Origin: Deltaproteobacteria bacterium
Lineage (GTDB): Bacteria > Desulfobacterota > Deferrimicrobia > Deferrimicrobiales > Deferrimicrobiaceae
Direction of reading: 5' to 3'
Length of the DNA: 5,698 bases
NCBI GenBank assembly: GCA_025357175.1
Contig: JANXPS010000053.1
Span: forward strand, 1-5,698
The notes beneath the pieces were generated by a model. That model was not told where the DNA came from. It saw only the letters and a program-made list of their open reading frames with translations, and ran no database searches. The translations under genes and the position numbers were made by a program. Shown one piece after another: positions 1 to 5,698 of this stretch. Numbering within the stretch: the first letter of the stretch is position 1; the number at the start of each line of letters is the position of its first letter.

Positions 1-2809
1 CGTAGACCAGCTGCATGTACTGGGTGGCGAATTCGACGTCGACCACGCCGCCGCGGCCGACTTTCAGGTTGAGACGGTCGTCGCGTTCGCGTCCCAGCTC
101 GACCTCCATCCGCGTGCGAAGGCGCTGGATCTCGGATGCCGCATCGGCCGGCAGCGGACGTTCGTAGACGTATTCGCGGATCTTTTCCTCGACCCGTTTG
201 CCGAATGGCCGGTCGCCGGCCACGAACCGCGCCTTGAGCATGGCCTGCCGTTCCCAAAGCTGCGCGCTCGTCTCGTGGTAGGACCGGAACGCGGCGAACG
301 AGGTGACCAGCGGCCCGGAATTGCCCGAGGGACGAAGCCGCGTGTCGAGCTTGTAAACGGCACCTTCCCGGGTCGACATCGTCAGGATGAAGATCAGCCG
401 CTGAGCCAGCTTGGCGAAATACTCGTGGTTGCCCAACCGGCGAATCGGGTCCCCTTCACTCCCGGGCGGCGGGGCGGTCTCGCCCGCTCCCTCATACAGG
501 AAGATGATGTCGAGGTCGCTGTGGTAGGACAGTTCCTCGGCGCCCAGTTTCCCCATCCCGATGATGCAGAATGGGGATTCGCAGGCAGGCGACTCGCCCT
601 CCGCCGCCGAAAGCATCGGCACGCCGAAGCGTCTTTCCACTTCGTGGCGCGCCATGTCGAGCGCGGCGCCCAGCAGCACCTCGGCCAGCGCGGAGTGCTG
701 GAACGTCGCCTCTTCCAGCGACAGCTCCCCGGCCAGTTCGTGGATGCCGATCCGGAGCGTCTCGACGTGCTTGTAGCGGCGCAGCTCGTCCATCTCCTGC
801 TCCAGGTCCGTGCAGGCCGAAAGCATCTCGCCCAGCTCCCGCCGCAGCTCGGACTTCGACTTGACGAAGACGCCGAAGTTGTGGCGCAGGAACAGGTCGA
901 GAAGCTCGGGGTGCTTGAGCAGGTAACCCGACAGGAAGGGGCTGCTGCCGAACAGGCGGGCAAGCGCCTCGATCACCTTCCGGTTCTCGAACAGGAGCGC
1001 GTAGTACATGGTGCGGGCGCCGACCGCCGCCAGGAACCGGTCGAAACAGGCGAGCGCCGAGTCCGGGTCGGGCGTATTCATGGCAAACCCGAGGATCACC
1101 GGAACGATCTTGCCCACGTAGCGCCGCGCCCGCGCCGACAGCCTCCCGCGGGCGGCGCCGTCGCGAATCGATGCGAGGTTGCGCGCGGCCGCCGCTCCGT
1201 CGGCGAATCCCGCCGCTTCGAGGGCTGACGCGAGTTCGCCCTCCCTCCCTTCGGAGTCGACCAGAATCGCCAGGTCGGGCGGCAATTCCTCGACCGTTTC
1301 GTGCCGGTCCCCTCCGAACAGGCGACCGTAGATCGCCTGGACGTTTTCTCCGTGCCGGCCGAGCACCTCGAGCAGCTCTCCGCCCCCCGGAAGCCCCATC
1401 GTGCGCGCCAGCCGGAACAGCTCTTCTTCCCGCTCGGGCAGCACGTGCGTCTGGCGCTCGCCGAACACCTGGATCCGGTGCTCGAGTCTTCGAAGGAAAT
1501 CGTATGCGGCCTCGAGGGTCCGGCATTCATCCTCCGATACCGCCCCGAGCGACAACAGGACCCGCAGCGTCTCCATCGTGCCGCGCAGGCGGAGTTCCGG
1601 GGACTTCCCGCCGTAGACCAGCTGGTGCGCCGACACGAAAAACTCGATTTCGCGGATGCCGCCGATGCCGAGTTTCAGATCCCTCCCGGCGGTCCGCTTG
1701 CGGGCCGCCTCGAGGTTGATCTTCTCCTTCATTTCCTTGATTTCCTCGACCGCGGTGAAGTCGAGGTATTTCCGGAACACGAAGGGGGAGATGGTCCGCA
1801 GGAATTCCTCCCCCAGTGACCGGTCCCCGGCGACGGGGCGCGCCTTGATCATCGCGCCGCGCTCCCACGTCATTCCCCACGACTCGTAGTAGATCTCGGC
1901 GGACCGGAGGGAGCAGGCGAGGTCCCCCTTGCTCCCTTCCGGGCGCAGCCGCATGTCGATCCGGAAGACGAAACCGTCCTCGGTGATTTCGGAAACGATG
2001 CGCGTGACGGTTTCGGACAGCCGGACGAAATATTCGTGCAGCGAGACCGCCTTTCCGCCGGACCCGCCTTCGGTCGATCCCCGGTCCGTTTCGTAAAAAT
2101 AGATGAGATCGATGTCGGAGCTGAAGTTGAGCTCGACCGCGCCGAATTTCCCCATCCCCATGACGACGAATCGCGCGGGCCGCCGATCGTCCCCCTCGCC
2201 CGTCCATGGAACGCCGTAGCGGACGTCGAGCTGCCGCCGTCCGAATGCGACTGCGGCTTCGAGCGACGACGACGCGAGGGCGCTCAGGTCGGTCATCACC
2301 GCCGTCAGGTCGGACAGCCCCGATAGATCGCGAGCCGCTATGCGCGCCACCTCGCGCCACTTGATCGCGCGAAGCGCCGCCTTCGCCGCCTCTTCGTTCT
2401 CTCCCGCGAGAACGGCCGCCATCGCCTCTTCCGCAAGCGCGGGAGACGACAGACGCTCGTGGACGCCGCCTTCGGCGAACAGGAACGGAAACAGCCCCGG
2501 ACGACGGGCGATCTGGCGTGTCAGGAATTCGGATCCGCCCAGCAGCGAACCGATGACCGGGACGTTGCGGTCGTCCTCGAAGGCGGCGCGAATCGTTTCG
2601 GCCGGGAGCGCGTCGTGAAGATGCGACAGGTTGAGGAAGAAGAGGTTCGGATCGGGAGCGACGGACGCGGCGGAATACACCTTGGTCCAGTACGGATCCC
2701 CCCACGGGATGACCTTCACCAGTTCCAGGACGAGCGGCATCGCCCGCGCGACGTCGCGCACCCCGGCGGCCCGCAGGCTCGCCTCGCTCGGGCTTCGGGA
2801 ATCCGTCAC
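1..2809 (-). CDS. glnE: GlnE, bifunctional glutamine synthetase adenylyltransferase / adenylyl-removing enzyme (3' end beyond the left edge)
   Basis: Cytoplasmic enzyme that adds AMP to, and removes it from, a tyrosine of glutamine synthetase. In known systems it is controlled by PII protein and glutamine. The frame is open for 936 codons and leaves the window. Seen: two homologous nucleotidyltransferase halves. The N-terminal (de-adenylylating) half has GMGKFG at about 218-223, metal-binding SSDID at 230-234, RLRP at 287-290 and GGIREIEFF at 383-391. The C-terminal (adenylylating) half has GMGKLG at 751-756, HSDLD at 763-767, RLRP at 824-827 and GGVVDVEF at 920-927. Both acidic catalytic pairs are intact, so both activities are expected. 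E. coli GlnE is about 946 residues; roughly 100 more are expected here, giving a slightly long protein. The GTG at 2809 is chosen because it overlaps the mtnA stop (GTGA); no good Shine-Dalgarno is seen, consistent with translational coupling. An in-frame ATG at codon 24 is a less likely start. Confidence 0.97.
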   Translation of the reverse strand, partial: MTDSRSPSEASLRAAGVRDVARAMPLVLELVKVIPWGDPYWTKVYSAASVAPDPNLFFLNLSHLHDALPAETIRAAFEDDRNVPVIGSLLGGSEFLTRQIARRPGLFPFLFAEGGVHERLSSPALAEEAMAAVLAGENEEAAKAALRAIKWREVARIAARDLSGLSDLTAVMTDLSALASSSLEAAVAFGRRQLDVRYGVPWTGEGDDRRPARFVVMGMGKFGAVELNFSSDIDLIYFYETDRGSTEGGSGGKAVSLHEYFVRLSETVTRIVSEITEDGFVFRIDMRLRPEGSKGDLACSLRSAEIYYESWGMTWERGAMIKARPVAGDRSLGEEFLRTISPFVFRKYLDFTAVEEIKEMKEKINLEAARKRTAGRDLKLGIGGIREIEFFVSAHQLVYGGKSPELRLRGTMETLRVLLSLGAVSEDECRTLEAAYDFLRRLEHRIQVFGERQTHVLPEREEELFRLARTMGLPGGGELLEVLGRHGENVQAIYGRLFGGDRHETVEELPPDLAILVDSEGREGELASALEAAGFADGAAAARNLASIRDGAARGRLSARARRYVGKIVPVILGFAMNTPDPDSALACFDRFLAAVGARTMYYALLFENRKVIEALARLFGSSPFLSGYLLKHPELLDLFLRHNFGVFVKSKSELRRELGEMLSACTDLEQEMDELRRYKHVETLRIGIHELAGELSLEEATFQHSALAEVLLGAALDMARHEVERRFGVPMLSAAEGESPACESPFCIIGMGKLGAEELSYHSDLDIIFLYEGAGETAPPPGSEGDPIRRLGNHEYFAKLAQRLIFILTMSTREGAVYKLDTRLRPSGNSGPLVTSFAAFRSYHETSAQLWERQAMLKARFVAGDRPFGKRVEEKIREYVYERPLPADAASEIQRLRTRMEVELGRERDDRLNLKVGRGGVVDVEFATQYMQLVY

Positions 2810-3846
2810 CTTGCGGCTGCCACGCCCTTGATCGCCGCGCCGTACGGACTTCTCAGCACGCCCTTTTCCGTCACGATGGCGTCGACCAGGCGTGCGGGGG
2901 TGACGTCGAAAGCCGGGTTGTAGACGTGGACGCCCGCCGGGGCGATCCGCGTCCCCATCAGGTGGGTGACCTCGTTGGCATCCCGCTCCTCGATCGGGAT
3001 CAGCGCCCCGCGCTTGATCTTGGGGTCGATGGTCGACAGCGGCGCCGCGACGTAGAAGGGCACCTTGTGCGCCCTGCACAGCACGGCCACGCCGTAGGTA
3101 CCGATCTTGTTGGCCACATCTCCGTTCGCGGCCACGCGGTCGGCGCCGACGATCGCCGCCTGGACCAACCCCTTGGCAAGCAGCGACGCCGCCATGTTGT
3201 CCGTGATCAGCGTGCAGGGAATACCGTCTTTCATCAGTTCCCATGCCGTGAGCCGGGCGCCCTGGAGCCACGGCCGCGTCTCGTCCACGAAGACATGGAT
3301 CTTCTTGCCCGAAGCGACCGCCGCCCGGATAATGCCGAGCGCGGTGCCGTATTCCGCCGTCGCCAAGGCACCCGCGTTGCAATGGGTCAGCACGGAATCG
3401 CCGCTCTTGAGAAGCTTGGCGCCGTGCGCCCCCATCGCCTTGTTGACCTCGACGTCCTGCGCGTAGATGGCCTTCGCCTCGCGTTCGAGGCGCTTGGCCG
3501 CGCCCTCGGCATCGTCGTCGGAAAGCGTCGCCGCCAGCCGGCTCATCCGGTCGATCGCCCAGAACAGGTTGACCGCGGTGGGACGCGTCGCCGCCAGGTC
3601 GGTCGCCGCCTTGAGAAACAGGGGCCTCCACGGTTTCTTGCGCCGAACGGCCGCCTGCACCGCCAGGACTAGGCCGAAGGCCGCGGTCACCCCGATTGCG
3701 GGGGCTCCGCGCACGATCATCGTCTTGATGGCCTCGGCCACCGAAGCCGCGTCGGGGCAGCTCCGCATGAATTCCTTGATGGGCAGAATCCGCTGATCGA
3801 GCAGCACCAGCGTGTCGCCCTTCCATTCCATCGTTTTGAATGACAC
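2806..3846 (-). CDS. mtnA: S-methyl-5-thioribose-1-phosphate isomerase (MtnA)
   Basis: Cytoplasmic isomerase that converts 5-methylthioribose-1-phosphate to 5-methylthioribulose-1-phosphate in the methionine salvage pathway, which recycles methylthioadenosine. Some members also act on 5-deoxyribose-1-phosphate in related shunts. The protein is 346 residues, the usual length for the family, and belongs to the eIF2B alpha/beta/delta-like fold. Seen: RGAPAIG at 46-52, THCNAGALAT around the expected catalytic Cys156, DETRPWLQGARLTAWEL at about 188-204, GADRVAANGDVANKIGT with the expected catalytic Asp236, and NPAFDVTP at 310-317. These features favour MtnA over archaeal ribose-1,5-bisphosphate isomerase or eIF2B-like relatives. 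The start is GTG, placed by an AAGGAG six bases upstream; an ATG at codon 6 lacks such a site. The stop overlaps the glnE start. No other methionine-salvage genes (mtnP, mtnB, mtnK) lie in the window, so the physiological route cannot be fixed from context. Confidence 0.96.
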   Translation of the reverse strand: MSFKTMEWKGDTLVLLDQRILPIKEFMRSCPDAASVAEAIKTMIVRGAPAIGVTAAFGLVLAVQAAVRRKKPWRPLFLKAATDLAATRPTAVNLFWAIDRMSRLAATLSDDDAEGAAKRLEREAKAIYAQDVEVNKAMGAHGAKLLKSGDSVLTHCNAGALATAEYGTALGIIRAAVASGKKIHVFVDETRPWLQGARLTAWELMKDGIPCTLITDNMAASLLAKGLVQAAIVGADRVAANGDVANKIGTYGVAVLCRAHKVPFYVAAPLSTIDPKIKRGALIPIEERDANEVTHLMGTRIAPAGVHVYNPAFDVTPARLVDAIVTEKGVLRSPYGAAIKGVAAAR

Positions 3847-3852
3847 TTGGTA

Positions 3853-3858
3853 CTCCTT
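3853..3858 (-). promoter_or_regulatory. Ribosome binding site of mtnA (AAGGAG)
   Basis: A near-perfect Shine-Dalgarno, AAGGAG, lies six bases before the GTG at 3846. It settles the start of mtnA on this GTG rather than on the ATG five codons downstream. Sequence and spacing are seen directly; strong initiation is inferred. Confidence 0.85.
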
Positions 3859-3878
3859 ATTGGTAAATACGGTGTTGA

Positions 3879-3901
3879 CCCGATTTCATTATCGCATCGG
3901 G
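3879..3901. repeat. Inverted repeat CCCGAT-N11-ATCGGG around the candidate -10
   Basis: Perfect 6-base arms at 3879-3884 and 3896-3901 are separated by 11 bases. The arms flank the candidate -10 and predicted start point of mtnA transcription, so an operator is conceivable. It could also be a weak hairpin. No T-run follows on either strand, which argues against a terminator. Six-base arms can arise by chance. Confidence 0.3.
3888..3896 (-). promoter_or_regulatory. Candidate extended -10 promoter for mtnA-glnE (TGCGATAAT)
   Basis: On the minus strand the spacer contains TGC followed by GATAAT, matching the extended -10 pattern TGnTATAAT at all but one of the fixed positions. No convincing -35 is seen 16-18 bases upstream, which extended -10 promoters can tolerate. 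Transcription would start near 3881, giving a leader of about 35 bases that contains the ribosome binding site. It lies at the AT-richer part of the spacer, where a promoter is expected. This is a pattern match only. Confidence 0.35.
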
Positions 3902-3908
3902 CGAGGTG

Positions 3909-3923
3909 CGGCGAGCAGCGCCG
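3909..3923. repeat. Small GC hairpin downstream of the AsmA-like stop
   Basis: CGGCG and CGCCG arms (3909-3913 and 3919-3923) enclose a five-base loop, about 30 bases after the AsmA-like stop codon. On the minus strand the following bases are GC-rich rather than T-rich, so it is not a standard intrinsic terminator. It may only be a transcript 3'-end stabilising structure, or chance in GC-rich DNA. Confidence 0.3.
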
Positions 3924-3953
3924 TCCTCCTGTTCCCCACGATGGCCCTCATCC

Positions 3954-5698
3954 TTATTTTCCCGCTCCCCGGGCCAACGCCGCCGAATCGATCGCCATGG
4001 CCGGCGACGTCAGCGCACCCGAGACGACGAGCGGAATCTCGATGCGGCCGGCCGAACGTTCGAAGTATTTCCCGGCCGTTCCCCGAGGCCGTCCGGTGAG
4101 CGGGTTCGGCATCGAAACCGTTCCGACGAAGTCGACCGTCCTGTCGAACCCGATCGCCGCGGTGCCGGCGAGGCCCAGGCGGTCGGCCTCGATGCGCAGC
4201 GAGTCCGTGGAAATTCTCCCGCCACCGATCCGGAATCCCGCCGACAGCTTCGAAAACGGCGTCTCTCCGCCCCTCGCCGGAACCGATCCCGACAGCCCCG
4301 CAAGCCAGGAGGCCTCGCCGCGAAGGTCGATCCCGCGGACCTTTCCCCCCGAAACCGACAATGTGCCATCACCGGTGGCCGTCCGCGCAAATTCCCCGAA
4401 GTCGCCGATGCCGGCGGCCAGTTCGGCGTTCATCGTAACGGAGCCGGAAATGAAATTCCCGAGCGTCGTCCCGCTCGCAAGCAACTGCGCCGCCTCGACG
4501 TTCCTCAGCATTATTTTCGCCCGGATATCCGGTGCGCGGCCGGTGGTGTCGACCCGGCCTGTGGCCTCGGCCTCGCCGCCGAACACATTCACCTTCAAAT
4601 TCTCGAACGAATGGATCCCCTTCTCGAAGCCGATCCGCCCGGACAGATCACGGAACCCGACTCCCTTTGCACGGCCCGCGTCGATCGACAGATTGGCGAG
4701 AAAGGACACTTCCCGACTTTTCGCCTTGCCGGAGCCCCCGGAGCCGGATGGCCCCTCTTTGACGGTTTCCCCTTTTCTGCCGTGACCGCCGGCCGGGAAC
4801 AGCGCGTCGAGATCCAGGAAAGCCATCTTCAACTCGAGCGGCTCGGCAGCCGTCTTTCCCAGCGCCATTTTCCCGCGCAGCGAGAAGCTTTGTCCGTTGA
4901 AAAGACCGGCGAGCGGCGAGAACTCGACCGCGCCCGGCGTCAGGCCGAGGTGCCCGTCGAGCGACCGGAAATCCATGCGGGATTCGCTCTCCTGGAAACC
5001 GACCTCGACCAGGTCGACCCCGATCTCCCACGAGCCGTCGGCGTCCCGGCTCGACTTTTTCCCATGACCGGATGCGGTGATGCGCCCGGTGGGCGACCAA
5101 CGCGCGAGCAACTCTCCCCGGCTTTTCGCGAAATCGCCCAGGGAGGCGATGCGGGAGGAAGCCGACCATTCGTACGCGCCGGTGGAAGGGACTCCCGACA
5201 GGTTGCCGATCAGCAGCAGCGGCGGGAAGCGAAGCTCGGCGTTGGACAGCACCAGCTGGTCCGGAAACCGGCGGCCCTGGACGACCAGGCTGCACGGCAT
5301 GTCGATGAACTTCTGCAGGCCCGGAACGACGGTCCAACCGGCATCGTTGAGGTCGGCGTCGATTTCGAAGCCAAGCGCCTCGGGCGTCCCGGAGAGCTTG
5401 GCGGAAAGAGAGCCGAATCCCTCGAGGTGGCCCTCGGCGAGGGCGGCGGGCGGTTCCCTGAATGTTTCCGGGAGGTCTCCCATCCGCACCCTTGGCATCG
5501 ATAGCGCCAGATCCAATTCGGGAGAGGGACCGGCCGTTGCGATCTTGCCTTCGACTGAAAGGTCCTGCCGGAACAGGTCGCCCTCGGCCTTGAGCAGGTA
5601 CGTGGACTTTTCTCCTTGCAGCGGTTCCAGGCTGCCCGCGAGCGCCAGGTGGCCGCGAGCTTTTTTGCCGAACCGCGCCGCGATGTCGAAGTCGAGGC
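3954..5698 (-). CDS. AsmA-family protein, C-terminal 580 residues (5' end beyond the right edge)
   Basis: Large envelope protein of the AsmA/TamB-like group. Known members are anchored in the inner membrane by an N-terminal helix, project into the periplasm as a beta-rich groove, and are implicated in moving phospholipids or keeping outer-membrane balance; this role is inferred from family only. Seen: 580 in-frame residues to a TAA stop, dominated by short alternating strands with recurring G-x-(hydrophobic)-x motifs. The C-terminal segment is typical of AsmA proteins: GTLSVSGGKVRGIDL at window residues 444-458, then DSLRIEADRLGLAGTAAIGFD, a PNPLTGRPRG turn and a final IPLVVSGALTSPAMAID. A Gly/Ser/Lys-rich linker splits the molecule near 4715-4797. 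The TTG at 5516 is not the start: codons upstream to 5696 encode the same style of strand-rich sequence without a stop (for example ending ...EGKIATAGPSPE). Signal anchor and N-terminal domain are outside the window, so the precise subfamily is unresolved. Confidence 0.85.
   Translation of the reverse strand, partial: LDFDIAARFGKKARGHLALAGSLEPLQGEKSTYLLKAEGDLFRQDLSVEGKIATAGPSPELDLALSMPRVRMGDLPETFREPPAALAEGHLEGFGSLSAKLSGTPEALGFEIDADLNDAGWTVVPGLQKFIDMPCSLVVQGRRFPDQLVLSNAELRFPPLLLIGNLSGVPSTGAYEWSASSRIASLGDFAKSRGELLARWSPTGRITASGHGKKSSRDADGSWEIGVDLVEVGFQESESRMDFRSLDGHLGLTPGAVEFSPLAGLFNGQSFSLRGKMALGKTAAEPLELKMAFLDLDALFPAGGHGRKGETVKEGPSGSGGSGKAKSREVSFLANLSIDAGRAKGVGFRDLSGRIGFEKGIHSFENLKVNVFGGEAEATGRVDTTGRAPDIRAKIMLRNVEAAQLLASGTTLGNFISGSVTMNAELAAGIGDFGEFARTATGDGTLSVSGGKVRGIDLRGEASWLAGLSGSVPARGGETPFSKLSAGFRIGGGRISTDSLRIEADRLGLAGTAAIGFDRTVDFVGTVSMPNPLTGRPRGTAGKYFERSAGRIEIPLVVSGALTSPAMAIDSAALARGAGK

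Larger units (their letters stand above)
3847..3953. other. Intergenic spacer between the AsmA-like gene and mtnA
   Basis: The only gap without a substantial gene. The mtnA-proximal half (about 3841-3898) is visibly richer in A and T than the surrounding coding DNA, as expected for a promoter/leader. It contains a candidate extended -10, two short inverted repeats and the mtnA ribosome binding site, listed separately. Neither inverted repeat is followed by a T-run on the minus strand, so no canonical intrinsic terminator is present after the AsmA-like gene. No SAM riboswitch or T-box could be recognised; the spacer is shorter than a typical complete S-box leader. Confidence 0.7.

Noticed and set aside
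275..1228. A 317-codon open frame on the plus strand opposite glnE
   Set aside because: It is the antisense shadow of the conserved glnE C-terminal half. Its composition is low-complexity (Arg, Gln, Gly, Val) and it has no plausible domain.
1527..2705. A 392-codon minus-strand frame overlapping glnE in another phase
   Set aside because: It is out of frame with the glnE motifs on both sides, and its translation is almost entirely Arg/Gly/Pro-rich, as expected for a shifted reading of GC-rich coding DNA.
492..2809. Possible frameshift in glnE, because no long frame with the family motifs was obvious at first
   Set aside because: Both nucleotidyltransferase motifs (codons ending at 2161 and 556) and both GGxxxxEF motifs fall in the same phase, and translation between them is uninterrupted. 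The frame simply leaves the window before a stop.
2926..3672. A 248-codon plus-strand open frame opposite mtnA
   Set aside because: It lies opposite mtnA, whose catalytic motifs are intact, and its Arg/Asp/His-rich translation matches no family I can recognise.
3879..3923. Intrinsic terminator between the AsmA-like gene and mtnA
   Set aside because: The two short stems lack a following T-run on the minus strand, so a canonical terminator is not supported.
3906..5504. A 532-codon open frame on the plus strand opposite the AsmA-like gene
   Set aside because: Its translation is Arg/Pro/Gly-rich and of biased composition without recognisable motifs, and it lies wholly opposite a gene with a clear family signature. 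Long antisense open frames are expected in high-GC coding DNA.
5514..5516. TTG as the start of the AsmA-like gene
   Set aside because: The same frame continues upstream to 5696 without a stop, with family-like strand-rich sequence, and there is no ribosome binding site before the TTG.

Overview
The window is a compact, high-GC (roughly 60-65% by eye) bacterial segment with all genes on the minus strand. Read in the direction of transcription (right to left), they are: the C-terminal part of an AsmA-family envelope protein (cut by the right edge), a complete mtnA (S-methyl-5-thioribose-1-phosphate isomerase), and most of glnE (the bifunctional glutamine synthetase adenylyltransferase/adenylyl-removing enzyme, cut by the left edge). 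No RNA genes, mobile elements, CRISPR arrays or phage genes are visible.

The AsmA protein implies a diderm (Gram-negative) cell. A two-domain GlnE implies PII-linked control of glutamine synthetase. GC content, GTG starts and gene types would fit Desulfobacterota/deltaproteobacteria or another high-GC proteobacterial lineage, but taxonomy is an inference from style only.

Layout: positions 1-2809 are glnE, whose GTG start overlaps the TGA stop of mtnA by two bases (GTGA). Positions 2806-3846 are mtnA, with a GTG start behind a strong AAGGAG. Positions 3847-3953 are the only gap. This 107-base, partly AT-richer spacer holds a possible extended -10 promoter, two small inverted repeats without a T-tract, and the mtnA ribosome binding site. 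Positions 3954-5698 are the AsmA-like gene, which continues past the right edge; the TTG at 5516 is not its start, because clean coding sequence runs in frame through to the window end.

mtnA and glnE are very probably co-transcribed and translationally coupled, linking methionine-salvage (MTA recycling) chemistry to nitrogen-status control. No shared biochemistry is known to require this, so the pairing may be a lineage habit. The AsmA-like gene may read through into them or be separated by the spacer promoter. The region looks like ordinary chromosomal housekeeping DNA. I did not find a novel system, and the findings listed are modest.
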